The notes: generated from the letters alone by a model not told the origin. A stretch of 64,000 nt of DNA from Petrolisthes cinctipes (GCA_033782935.1 JAWQEG010000003.1:2430501-2494500), one strand, 5' to 3'; shown: positions 14,041 through 27,976, counted from the stretch's first letter. Numbers and translations: made by a program.

Positions 14041-17000
14041 CGAAAATTTGATAATTTTGGGTCCCAGAAGCGACCTGTACATGTCTAGTCAGTGCTAGAA
14101 TGTTTTCAAATTATAGGCTCAAAACATGCTAAAAATCGATATTTTAAGTGTCCAAAGTCGATATGTGCATGCATCTTCTGTACCCGTTTATATCTCAAAT
14201 TCAGGCTCAAAACACCCTAAAATTCGATATTTTTGGGTCCCAGAAGCGATATGCACATGACTGCTCCTAGTAAGAGTATTTTCAAAATACAGGCCCAAAA
14301 CATGCTGAAAATCGATATTTTAGGTGCACAAAAGTCGATATGTGCATGCATTTTCTGTACCCGTTTATATCTCAAATTCAGGCTCAAAACACCCAAAAAT
14401 TCGATATTTTGGGGCCCCAGAAGCGATCTGTACATGCCTACTCAGTGCTAGAATATTTTCAAAATATAGGCCCAAAACATGCTAAAAATCGATATTTTAG
14501 GTGCTCGAAGTCGATATATCAAATTCAGGCCCAAAACACCCAAAAATTCGATATTTTGGGGTCCCAGAAGCGATCTGTACATGCCTACTCCGTGTTAGAG
14601 TATTTTCAATATACAGGCCCAAAACATACTGAAAATCTATCTTTTAGGTGCCCAAAAGTCGATATGTGGATGCATCTTCTGTACCCGTTTATATCTCAAA
14701 TTCAGGCTCAAAACACCCGAAAATTCGATATTTTTGGGTCCCAGAAGCGATCTGTACTTGCTTACTCCGTGTTAGAGTTTTTTCAAAATACAGGCCCAAA
14801 AGAAGCTGAAAATCGATATTTTAGGTGACCAAAGTCAATATGTGTATGCATCTTCTGCACCAGTTTATATCCCAAATTCAACCTCAAAACCCCTGAAAAT
14901 TCGATTTTTTTGGGTTCTAGAAGCGATCTGTACTTGCCTACTCCGTGTTAGAGTATTTTCAAAATACAGGCCCAAAAGAAGCTGAAAATCGATATTTTAG
15001 GTGACCAAAGTCAATATGTGTATGCATCTTCTGCACCAGTTTATATCCCAAATTCAACCTCAAAACACCCGAAAATTCGATATTTTTAGGTCCCAGAAGC
15101 GATCTGTACATGCCTACTCAGTGCTAGAATGTTTTCAAAATATAGGCTCAAAATATGCTAAAAAACGATATTTTAAGTGTCAAAAGTCGATATGTGCATA
15201 CATCATCTGTAACCGTTTATATCTCAAATTCAGGCTCAAAACACCCGAAAATTCGATATTTTGGGGTCCCAAAAGTGATCGGTACATGCCTACTTAGTGC
15301 TAGAATATTTTCAAAATATAGGCCCAAAACATGCTAAAAATCGATCTTTTAGGTGCCCAAAAGTCGATATGTGCATGCATCTTCTGTACCCGTTCATATC
15401 CCAAATTCAACCTCAAAACACCCGAAAATTCGATATTTTGGGGTCCCAGAAGCGATCTGTACATGTCTACTCAGTGCTAGAATGTTTTCATAATATAGGC
15501 TCAAAACATGCTAAAAATCGATATTTTAAGTGTCCAATGTCGATATGTGCATACATCATCTGTACCCGTTTAGATCTCAAATTCAGGTTCAAAACACCCG
15601 AAAATTCGATATTTTGGGGTCCCAGAAGTGATCGGTACATGCCTACTTAGTGCTACAATATTTTCAAAATATAGGCTAAAAACATGCTAAAAATCGATAT
15701 TTTAGGTGCCCAAAGTCGATATCTCAAATTCAGGCCCAAAACACCCGAAAATTCGATATTTTGGGGTCCCAGAAGCGATCTGTACTTGCTTACTCCGTGT
15801 TAGAGTATTTTCAAAATACAGGCCCAAAACCTACTGAAAATCGATATTTTAGGTGACCAAAGTCAATATGTGTATGCATCTTCTGCACCCGTTTATATCT
15901 CAAATTCAGGCTCAAAACACCCGAAAATTCGATATTTTTGGGTCCCAGAAGCGATCTGTACTTGCCTAGTCCGTGTTAGAGTATTTTCAAAATACAGGCC
16001 CAAAAGAAGCTGAAAATCGATATTTTAGGTGACCAAAGTCAATATGTGTATGCATCTTCTGCACCAGTTTATATCCCAAATTCAACCTCAAAACACCCGA
16101 AAATTCGATATTTTTGGGTCCCAGAAGCGATCTGTACATGCCTACTCAGTGCTAGAATGTTTTCAAAATATAGGCTCAAAATATGCTAAAAATCGATATT
16201 TTAAGTGTCCAAAGTCGATATGTGCATGCATTTTCTGTACCCGTTTATATCTCAAATTCAGGCTCAAAACACCCGAAAATTCGATATTTTGGGGTCCCAG
16301 AAGCGATATGCACATGAATGCTCCTAGTTAGAGTATTTTCAAAATACAGGCCCAAAACATGCTGAAAATCGATATTTTAGGTGCACAAAAGTCGATATGT
16401 GCATGCATTTTCTGTACCCGTTTATATCTCAAATTCAGGCTCAAAACACCCGAAAATTCGATATTTTTGGGTCCCAGAAGCGATCTGTACATGCCTACTC
16501 AGTGCCAGAATATTTTCAAAATATAGGCCCAAAACATGCTAAAAATCGATATTTTAGGTGCCCAAAGACGATATATCAAATTCAGGCCCAAAACACCCAA
16601 AAATTCGATATTTTGGGGTCCCAGAAGCGATCTGTACATGCCTACTCCGTGTTAGAGTATTTTTTTAATATACAGGCACAAAACATACTGAAAATCGATC
16701 TTTTAGGTGCCCATAAGTCTATATGTGGATGCATCTTCTGTACCCGTTTATATCTCAAATTCAGGCTCAAAACACCCGAAAATTCGATATTTTTGGGTCC
16801 CAGAAGCGATCTGTACTTGCCTACTCCGTGTTAGAGTATTTTCAAAATACAGGCCCAAAAGAAGCTGAAAATCGATATTTTAGGTGACCAAAGTCAATAT
16901 GTGTATGCATCATCTGCACCAGTTTATATCCCAAATTCAACCTCAAAACACCCGAAAATTCGATATTTTTGGGTCCCAGAAGCGATCTGTACATGCCTAG

Positions 17001-17274
17001 TCAGTGCTAGAATATTTTCAAAATATAGACCCAAAACATGCTAAAATCGATATTTTAGGTGCCCAAAGTCGATATCTCAAATTCAGGCCCAAAACACCCG
17101 AAAATTCGATATTTTGGGGTCCCAGAAGCGATCTGTACTTGCCTACTCCGTGTTAGAGTATTTTCAAAATACAGGCCCAAAACAAGCTGAAAATCGATAT
17201 TTTAGGTGACAAAAGTCAATATGTGTATGCATCTTCTGCACCCGTTTATATCCCAAATTCAACCTCAAAACACC
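14041..17274 (+). repeat. Large tandem duplication, copy 1 (3234 bp)
   Basis: This segment is repeated almost base for base immediately downstream. The opening variant gaaaatttgataattttggg is followed by gcgacctg, and both recur at 17275. Equivalent landmarks are 3234 bp apart up to about 15.3 kb. After that the offset is 3587 bp, because copy 2 contains an extra 353-bp two-monomer unit. Differences I noticed are single bases, for example gtctactcag near 15465 versus gtcttctcag near 19055. This implies a recent duplication by unequal exchange. Confidence 0.88.
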
Positions 17275-20200
17275 CGAAAATTTGATAATTTTGGGTCCCA
17301 GAAGCGACCTGTACATGTCTAGTCAGTGCTAGAATGTTTTCAAATTATAGGCTCAAAACATGCTAAAAATCGATATTTTAAGTGTCCAAAGTCGATATGT
17401 GCATGCATCTTCTGTACCCGTTTATATCTCAAATTCAGGCTCAAAACACCCTAAAATTCGATATTTTTGGGTCCCAGAAGCGATATGCACATGACTGCTC
17501 CTAGTAAGAGTATTTTCAAAATACAGGCCCAAAACATGCTGAAAATCGATATTTTAGGTGCACAAAAGTCGATATGTGCATGCATTTTCTGTACCCGTTT
17601 ATATCTCAAATTCAGGCTCAAAACACCCAAAAATTCGATATTTTGGGGCCCCAGAAGCGATCTGTACATGCCTACTCAGTGCTAGAATATTTTCAAAATA
17701 TAGGCCCAAAACATGCTAAAAATCGATATTTTAGGTGCTCGAAGTCGATATATCAAATTCAGGCCCAAAACACCCAAAAATTCGATATTTTGGGGTCCCA
17801 GAAGCGATCTGTACATGCCTACTCCGTGTTAGAGTATTTTCAATATACAGGCCCAAAACATACTGAAAATCTATCTTTTAGGTGCCCAAAAGTCGATATG
17901 TGGATGCATCTTCTGTACCCGTTTATATCTCAAATTCAGGCTCAAAACACCCGAAAATTCGATATTTTTGGGTCCCAGAAGCGATCTGTACTTGCTTACT
18001 CCGTGTTAGAGTTTTTTCAAAATACAGGCCCAAAAGAAGCTGAAAATCGATATTTTAGGTGACCAAAGTCAATATGTGTATGCATCTTCTGCACCAGTTT
18101 ATATCCCAAATTCAACCTCAAAACCCCTGAAAATTCGATTTTTTTGGGTTCTAGAAGCGATCTGTACTTGCCTACTCCGTGTTAGAGTATTTTCAAAATA
18201 CAGGCCCAAAAGAAGCTGAAAATCGATATTTTAGGTGACCAAAGTCAATATGTGTATGCATCTTCTGCACCAGTTTATATCCCAAATTCAACCTCAAAAC
18301 ACCCGAAAATTCGATATTTTTAGGTCCCAGAAGCGATCTGTACATGCCTACTCAGTGCTAGAATGTTTTCAAAATATAGGCTCAAAATATGCTAAAAAAC
18401 GATATTTTAAGTGTCAAAAGTCGATATGTGCATACATCATCTGTAACCGTTTATATCTCAAATTCAGGCTCAAAACACCCGAAAATTCGATATTTTGGGG
18501 TCCCAAAAGTGATCGGTACATGCCTACTTAGTGCTAGAATATTTTCAAAATATAGGCCCAAAACATGCTAAAAATCGATCTTTTAGGTGCCCAAAAGTCG
18601 ATATGTGCATGCATCTTCTGTACCCGTTCATATCCCAAATTCAACCTCAAAACACCCGAAAATTCGATATTTTGGGGTCCCAGAAGCGATCTGTACATGC
18701 CTACTCAGTGCTAGAATGTTTTCAAAATATAGGCTCAAAATATGCTAAAAAACGATATTTTAAGTGTCAAAAGTCGATATGTGCATACATCATCTGTAAC
18801 CGTTTATATCTCAAATTCAGGCTCAAAACACCCGAAAATTCGATATTTTGGGGTCCCAAAAGTGATCGGTACATGCCTACTTAGTGCTAGAATATTTTCA
18901 AAATATAGGCCCAAAACATGCTAAAAATCGATCTTTTAGGTGCCCAAAAGTCGATATGTGCATGCATCTTCTGTACCCGTTCATATCCCAAATTCAACCT
19001 CAAAACACCCGAAAATTCGATATTTTGGGGTCCCAGAAGCGATCTGTACATGTCTTCTCAGTGCTAGAATGTTTTCATAATATAGGCTCAAAACATGCTA
19101 AAAATCGATATTTTAAGTGTCCAATGTCGATATGTGCATACATCATCTGTACCCGTTTAGATCTCAAATTCAGGTTCAAAACACCCGAAAATTCGATATT
19201 TTGGGGTCCCAGAAGTGATCGGTACATGCCTACTTAGTGCTACAATATTTTCAAAATATAGGCTAAAAACATGCTAAAAATCGATATTTTAGGTGCCCAA
19301 AGTCGATATCTCAAATTCAGGCCCAAAACACCCGAAAATTCGATATTTTGGGGTCCCAGAAGCGATCTGTACTTGCTTACTCCGTGTTAGAGTATTTTCA
19401 AAATACAGGCCCAAAACCTACTGAAAATCGATATTTTAGGTGACCAAAGTCAATATGTGTATGCATCTTCTGCACCCGTTTATATCTCAAATTCAGGCTC
19501 AAAACACCCGAAAATTCGATATTTTTGGGTCCCAGAAGCGATCTGTACTTGCCTAGTCCGTGTTAGAGTATTTTCAAAATACAGGCCCAAAAGAAGCTGA
19601 AAATCGATATTTTAGGTGACCAAAGTCAATATGTGTATGCATCTTCTGCACCAGTTTATATCCCAAATTCAACCTCAAAACACCCGAAAATTCGATATTT
19701 TTGGGTCCCAGAAGCGATCTGTACATGCCTACTCAGTGCTAGAATGTTTTCAAAATATAGGCTCAAAATATGCTAAAAATCGATATTTTAAGTGTCCAAA
19801 GTCGATATGTGCATGCATTTTCTGTACCCGTTTATATCTCAAATTCAGGCTCAAAACACCCGAAAATTCGATATTTTGGGGTCCCAGAAGCGATATGCAC
19901 ATGAATGCTCCTAGTTAGAGTATTTTCAAAATACAGGCCCAAAACATGCTGAAAATCGATATTTTAGGTGCACAAAAGTCGATATGTGCATGCATTTTCT
20001 GTACCCGTTTATATCTCAAATTCAGGCTCAAAACACCCGAAAATTCGATATTTTTGGGTCCCAGAAGCGATCTGTACATGCCTACTCAGTGCCAGAATAT
20101 TTTCAAAATATAGGCCCAAAACATGCTAAAAATCGATATTTTAGGTGCCCAAAGACGATATATCAAATTCAGGCCCAAAACACCCAAAAATTCGATATTT

Positions 20201-20861
20201 TGGGGTCCCAGAAGCGATCTGTACATGCCTACTCCGTGTTAGAGTATTTTTTTAATATACAGGCACAAAACATACTGAAAATCGATCTTTTAGGTGCCCA
20301 TAAGTCTATATGTGGATGCATCTTCTGTACCCGTTTATATCTCAAATTCAGGCTCAAAACACCCGAAAATTCGATATTTTTGGGTCCCAGAAGCGATCTG
20401 TACTTGCCTACTCCGTGTTAGAGTATTTTCAAAATACAGGCCCAAAAGAAGCTGAAAATCGATATTTTAGGTGACCAAAGTCAATATGTGTATGCATCAT
20501 CTGCACCAGTTTATATCCCAAATTCAACCTCAAAACACCCGAAAATTCGATATTTTTGGGTCCCAGAAGCGATCTGTACATGCCTAGTCAGTGCTAGAAT
20601 ATTTTCAAAATATAGACCCAAAACATGCTAAAATCGATATTTTAGGTGCCCAAAGTCGATATCTCAAATTCAGGCCCAAAACACCCGAAAATTCGATATT
20701 TTGGGGTCCCAGAAGCGATCTGTACTTGCCTACTCCGTGTTAGAGTATTTTCAAAATACAGGCCCAAAACAAGCTGAAAATCGATATTTTAGGTGACAAA
20801 AGTCAATATGTGTATGCATCTTCTGCACCCGTTTATATCCCAAATTCAACCTCAAAACACC
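17275..20861 (+). repeat. Large tandem duplication, copy 2 (3587 bp, with an extra two-monomer unit)
   Basis: Copy 2 of the duplication. It is longer than copy 1 by 353 bp because a two-monomer unit is tandemly duplicated: 18389-18571 and 18742-18924 are identical. After the extra unit, homology to copy 1 resumes to about 20861. The nested event shows that slippage or unequal exchange acted at the two-monomer scale after or during the multi-kb duplication. Confidence 0.87.
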
Positions 20862-23800
20862 CGAAAATTCGATATTTTTGGGTCCCAGAAGCGATCTGTA
20901 CTTGCCTAGTCTGTGTTAGAGTATTTTCAAAATACAGGCCCAAAAGAAGCTGAAAATCGATATTTTAGGTGACCAAAGTCAATATGTGTATGCATCTTCT
21001 GCACCAGTTTATATCCCAAATTCAACCTCAAAACACCCGAAAATTCGATATTTTTGGGTCCCAGAAGCGATCTGTACATGCCTACTCAGTGCTAGAATGT
21101 TTTCAAAATATCGGCTCAAAATATGCTAAAAGTCGATATTTTAAGTATCCAAAGTCGATATGTGCATGCATCATCTGTACCCGTTTATATCTCAAATTCA
21201 GGCTCAAAACACCCGAAAATTCGATATTTTGGGGTCCCAAAAGTGAGCGGTACATGCCTACTTAGTGTTAGAATATTTTCAAAATATAGGCCCAAAACAT
21301 GCTAAAAATCGATATTTTAGGTGCCCAAAGTCGATATCTCAAATTCAGGCCCAAAACACCCGAAAATTCGATATTTTGGGGTCACAGAACCGAACAGTAC
21401 ATGCCTACTCCGTGTTAGAGTATTTTCAAAATACAGGCCCAAAACATACTGAAAATCGATCTTTTAGGTGCCCAAAAGTCGATATGTGCATGCATCTTCT
21501 GTACCCGTTTATATCCCAAATTCAACCTCAAAACACCCGAAAATTCGATATTTTGGGGTCCCAGAAGCGATCTGTACATGCCTACTCAGTGATAGAATGT
21601 TTTCAAAATATAGGCTCAAAACATGCTAAAAATCGATATTTTAAGTGTCCAATGTCGATATGTGCATACATCATCTGTACCCGTTTATATCTCAAATTCA
21701 ACCTCAAAACACCCGAAAATTCGATATTTTTGGGTCCCAGAAGCGATCTGTACATGCCTAGTCAGTGCTAGAATATTTTCAAAATATAGACCCAAAACAT
21801 GCTAAAATCGATATTTTAGGTGCCCAAAGTCGATATCTCAAATTCAGGCCCAAAACACCCGAAAATTCGATATTTTGGGGTCCCAGAAGCGATCTGTACT
21901 TGCCTACTCCGTGTTAGAGTATTTTCAAAATACAGGCCCAAAACAAGCTGAAAATCGATATTTTAGGTGACAAAAGTCAATATGTGTATGCATCTTCTGC
22001 ACCCGTTTATATCCCAAATTCAACCTCAAAACACCCGAAAATTCGATATTTTTGGGTCCCAGAAGCGATCTGTACTTGCCTAGTCTGTGTTAGAGTATTT
22101 TCAAAATACAGGCCCAAAAGAAGCTGAAAATCGATATTTTAGGTGACCAAAGTCAATATGTGTATGCATCTTCTGCACCAGTTTATATCCCAAATTCAAC
22201 CTCAAAACACCCGAAAATTCGATATTTTTGGGTCCCAGAAGCGATCTGTACATGCCTACTCAGTGCTAGAATGTTTTCAAAATATAGGCTCAAAATATGC
22301 TAAAAGTCGATATTTTAAGTATCCAAAGTCGATATGTGCATGCATCATCTGTACCCGTTTATATCTCAAATTCAGGCTCAAAACACCCGAAAATTCGATA
22401 TTTTGGGGTCCCAAAAGTGAGCGGTACATGCCTACTTAGTGTTAGAATATTTTCAAAATATAGGCCCAAAACATGCTAAAAATCGATATTTTAGGTGCCC
22501 AAAGTCGATATCTCAAATTCAGGCCCAAAACACCCGAAAATTCGATATTTTGGGGTCACAGAACCGAACAGTACATGCCTACTCCGTGTTAGAGTATTTT
22601 CAAAATACAGGCCCAAAACATACTGAAAATCGATCTTTTAGGTGCCCAAAAGTCGATATGTGCATGCATCTTCTGTACCCGTTTATATCCCAAATTCAAC
22701 CTCAAAACACCCGAAAATTCGATATTTTGGGGTCCCAGAAGCGATCTGTACATGCCTACTCAGTGATAGAATGTTTTCAAAATATAGGCTCAAAACATGC
22801 TAAAAATCGATATTTTAAGTGTCCAATGTCGATATGTGCATACATCATCTGTACCCGTTTATATCTCAAATTCAACCTCAAAACACCCGAAAATTCGATA
22901 TTTTTGGGTCCCAGAAGCGATCTGTACATGCCTAGTCAGTGCTAGAATATTTTCAAAATATAGACCCAAAACATGCTAAAATCGATATTTTAGGTGCCCA
23001 AAGTCGATATCTCAAATTCAGGCCCAAAACACCCGAAAATTCGATATTTTGGGGTCCCAGAAGCGATCTGTACTTGCCTACTCCGTGTTAGAGTATTTTC
23101 AAAATACAGGCCCAAAACAAGCTGAAAATCGATATTTTAGGTGACAAAAGTCAATATGTGTATGCATCTTCTGCACCCGTTTATATCCCAAATTCAACCT
23201 CAAAACACCCGAAAATTCGATATTTTTGGGTCCCAGAAGCGATCTGTACTTGCCTAGTCTGTGTTAGAGTATTTTCAAAATACAGGCCCAAAAGAAGCTG
23301 AAAATCGATATTTTAGGTGACCAAAGTCAATATGTGTATGCATCTTCTGCACCAGTTTATATCCCAAATTCAACCTCAAAACACCCGAAAATTCGATATT
23401 TTTGGGTCCCAGAAGCGATCTGTACATGCCTACTCAGTGCTAGAATGTTTTCAAAATATAGGCTCAAAATATGCTAAAAGTCGATATTTTAAGTATCCAA
23501 AGTCGATATGTGCATGCATCATCTGTACCCGTTTATATCTCAAATTCAGGCTCAAAACACCCGAAAATTCGATATTTTGGGGTCCCAAAAGTGAGCGGTA
23601 CATGCCTACTTAGTGTTAGAATATTTTCAAAATATAGGCCCAAAACATGCTAAAAATCGATATTTTAGGTGCCCAAAGTCGATATCTCAAATTCAGGCCC
23701 AAAACACCCGAAAATTCGATATTTTGGGGTCACAGAACCGAACAGTACATGCCTACTCCGTGTTAGAGTATTTTCAAAATACAGGCCCAAAACATACTGA

Positions 23801-24045
23801 AAATCGATCTTTTAGGTGCCCAAAAGTCGATATGTGCATGCATCTTCTGTACCCGTTTATATCCCAAATTCAACCTCAAAACACCCGAAAATTCGATATT
23901 TTGGGGTCCCAGAAGCGATCTGTACATGCCTACTCAGTGATAGAATGTTTTCAAAATATAGGCTCAAAACATGCTAAAAATCGATATTTTAAGTGTCCAA
24001 TGTCGATATGTGCATACATCATCTGTACCCGTTTATATCTCAAAT
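20575..24045 (+). repeat. Seven-monomer higher-order repeat, 1174-bp period, three copies
   Basis: Three near-identical 1174-bp units follow one another. In copy 2, monomers start at 21749, 21895, 22071, 22247, 22423, 22570 and 22747, and the next copy starts at 22923. The lengths are 146, 176, 176, 176, 147, 177 and 176, summing to 1174. The subtype order is D-C-C'-A-D-B-A', with short D monomers at positions 1 and 5. The third copy departs near 24045, where it changes to another A-type ending. A partial derivative recurs at about 26.0-26.5 kb. Copies share private variants such as aagtatcc, gagcgg and gtcacagaaccg. Confidence 0.9.
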
Positions 24046-27000
24046 TCAGGCTCAAAACACCCGAAAATTCGATATTTTGGGGTCCCAGAAGTGATCTGTA
24101 CATGCCTACTTAGTGCTAGAATATTTTCAAAATATAGGCCCAAAACATGCTAAAAATAGATATTTTAGGTGCCCAAAGTCGATATCTCAAATTCAGGCCC
24201 AAAACACCCGAAAATTCGATATTTTGGGGTCCCAGAAGCGAACTGTATATGCCTACTCCGTGTTAGAGTATTTTCAAACTACAGGCCCAAAACATACTGA
24301 AAATCGATCTTTTAGGTGCCCAAAATTCGATATGTGCATGCATCTTCTGTACCCGTTTATATCTCAAATTCAGGCTCCAAACACCCGAAAATTCTATATT
24401 TTGGGGTCCCAGAAGGAATCTGTACATGCCTAATCAGATGCAGGCCCAAAACATGCTGAAAATCGATATTTTAGGTGCCCAAAGTTAAGATGTGTATTCA
24501 TCTTCTGCACTCGTTTATATCTCAAATTCAACCTCAAAACACCCGAAAATTTGATAATTTTGGGTCCCAGAAGCGATCTGTACATGTCTAGTCAGTGCTA
24601 GAATGTTTTCAAATTATAGGCTCAAAACATGCTAAAAATCGATATTTTAAGTGTCCAAAGTCGATATGTGCATGCATCTTCTGTACCCGTTTATATCTCA
24701 AATTCAGGCTCAAAACACCCGAAAATTCGATATTTTTGGGTCCCAGAAGCGATATGCACATGACTGCTCCTAGTTAGAGAATTTTCAAAATACAGGCCCA
24801 AAACATGCAGAAAATCGATATTTTAGGTGCACAAAAGTCGATATGTGCATGCATTTTCTGTACCCGTTTATATCTCAAATTCAGGCTCAAAACACCCGAA
24901 AATTCGATATTTTGGGGTCCCAGAAGCGATATGCACATGACTGCTCCAAGTTAGAGTATTTTCAAAATACAGGCCCAAAACATGCTGAAAATCGATATTT
25001 TAGGTGCACAAAAGTCGATATGTGCATGCATTTTCTGTACCCGTTTATATCTCAAATTCAGGCTCAAAACACCCGAAAATTCGATATTTTGGGGTCCCAG
25101 AAGCGATCTGTACATGCCTACTCAGTGCCAGAATATTTTCAAAATATAGGCCCAAAACATGCTAAAAATCGATATTTTAGGTGCCCAAAGACGATATATC
25201 AAATTCAGGCCCAAAACACCCAAAAATTCGATATTTTGGGGTTCCAGAAGCGATCTGTACATGCCTACTCCGTGTTAGAGTATTTTTTTAATATACAGGC
25301 CCAAAACATACTGAAAATCGATCTTTTAGGTGCCCATAAGTCTATATGTGGATGCATCTTCTGTACCCGTTTATATCTCAAATTCAGGCTCAAAACACCC
25401 GAAAATTCGATATTTTTGGGTCCCAGAAGCGATCTGTACTTGCCTACTCCGTGTTAGAGTATTTTCAAAATACAGGCCCAAAAGAAGCTGAAAATCGATA
25501 TTTTAGGTGACCAAAGTCAATATGTGTATGCATCATCTGCACCAGTTTATATCCCAAATTCAACCTCAAAACACCCGAAAATTCGATATTTTTGGGTCCC
25601 ATAAGCGATCTGTACATGCCTAGTCAGTGCTAGAATATTTTCAAAATATAGACCCAAAACATGCTAAAAATCGATATTTTAGGTGCCCAAAGTCGATATC
25701 TCAAATTCAGGCCCAAAACACCCGAAAATTCGATATTTTGGGGTCCCAGAAGCGATCTGTACTTGCCTACTCCGTGTTAGAGTATTTTCAAAATACAGGC
25801 CCAAAACAAGCTGAAAATCGATATTTTAGGTGACCAAAGTCAATATGTGTATGCATCTTCTGCACCCGTTTATATCCCAAATTCAACCTCAAAACAATCG
25901 AAAATTCGATATTTTTGGGTCCCAGAAGCGATCTGTACTTGCCTAGTCTGTGTTAGAGTATTTTCAAAATACAGGCCCAAAAGAAGCTGAAAATCGATAT
26001 TTTAGGTGACCAAAGTCAATATGTGTATGCATCTTCTGCACCAGTTTATATCCCAAATTCAACCTCAAAACACCCGAAAATTCGATATTTTTGGGTCCCA
26101 GAAGCGATCTGTACATGCCTACTCAGTGCTAGAATGTTTTCAAAATATAGGCTCAAAATATGCTAAAAGTCGATATTTTAAGTATCCAAAGTCGATATGT
26201 GCATGAATCATCTGTACCCGTTTATATCTCAAATTCAGGCTCAAAACACCCGAAAATTCGATATTTTGGGGTCCTAAAAGTGAGCGGTACATGCCTACTT
26301 AGTGTTAGAATATTTTCAAAATATAGGCCCAAAACATGCTAAAAATCGATATTTTAGGTGCCCAAAGTCGATATCTCAAATTCAGGCCCAAAACACCCGA
26401 AAATTCGATATTTTGGGGTCACAGAACCGAACAGTACATGCCTACTCCGTGTTAGAGTATTTTCAAAATACAGGCCCAAAACATACTGAAAATCGATCTT
26501 TTAGGTGCCCAAAAGTCGATATGTGCATGCATCATCTGTACCCGTTTATATCTCAAATTCAGGCTCAAAACACCCGAAAATTCGATATTTTTGGGTCCCA
26601 GAAGCGATATGCACATGACTGCTCCTAGTTAGAGAATTTTCAAAATACAGGCCCAAAACATGCTGAAAATCGATCTTTTAGGTGCCCAAAAGTCGATATG
26701 TGCATGCATCTTCTGTACCCGTTTATATCCCAAATTCAACCTCAAAACACCCGAAAATTCGATATTTTGGGGTCCCAGAAGCGATCTGTACATGCCTACT
26801 CAGTGCTAGAATGTTTTCAAAATATAGGCTCAAAACATGCTAAAAATCGATATTTTAAGTGTCCAATGTCGATATGTGCATACATCATCTGTACCCGTTT
26901 ATATCTCAAATTCAGGCTCAAAACACCCGAAAATTCGATATTTTGGGGTCCCAGAAGCGAACTGTATATGCCTACTCCGTGTTAGAGTATTTTCAAAATA

Positions 27001-27976
27001 CAGGCCCAAAACATACTGAAAATCGATCTTTTAGGTGCCCAAAATTCGATATGTGCATGCATCTTCTGTACCCGTTTATATCTCAAATTCATGCTCCAAA
27101 CACCCGAAAATTCTATATTTTGGGGTCCCAGAAGGAATCTGTACATGCCTAATCAGATGCAGGCCCAAAACATGCTGAAAATCGATATTTTAGGTGCCCA
27201 AAGTTAACATGTGTATTCATCTTCTGCACTCGTTTATATCTCAAATTCAACCTCAAAACACCCGAAAATTTGATAATTTTGGGTCCCAGAAGCGATCTGT
27301 ACATGTCTAGTCAGTGCTAGAATGTTTTCAAATTATAGGCTCAAAACATGCTAAAAATCGATATTTTAAGTGTCCAAAGTCGATATGTGCATGCATCTTC
27401 TGTACCCGTTTATATCTCAAATTCAGGCTCAAAACACCCGAAAATTCGATATTTTGGGGTCCCAGAAGCGATATGCACATGACTGCTCCTAGTTAGAGAA
27501 TTTTCAAAATACAGGCCCAAAACATGCTGAAAATCGATATTTTAGGTGCAAAAAAGTCGATATGTGCATGCATTTTCTGTACCCGTTTATATCTCAAATT
27601 CAGGCTCAAAACACCCGAAAATTCGATATTTTGGGGTCCCAGAAGCGATCTGTACATGCCTACTCAGTGCTAGAATATTTTCAAAATATAGGCCCAGAAC
27701 ATGCTAAAAATCGATATTTTAGGTGCCCAAAGTCGATATATCAAATTCAGGCCCAAAACACCCAAAAATTCGATATTTTGGGGTCCCAGAAGCGATCTGT
27801 ACATGCCTACTCCGTGTTAGAGTATTTTCAATATACAGGCCCAAAACATACTGAAAATCGATCTTTTAGGTGCCCATAAGTCTATATGTGGATGCATCTT
27901 CTGTACCCGTTTATATCACAAATTCAGGCTCAAAACACCCGAAAATTCGATATTTTTGGGTCCCAGAAGCGATCTG

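Noticed and set aside
20575..24045. CRISPR-like or spacer-containing repeat
   Set aside because: The repeats are contiguous, long (147-177 bp) and have no unique spacers; the context is eukaryotic satellite.
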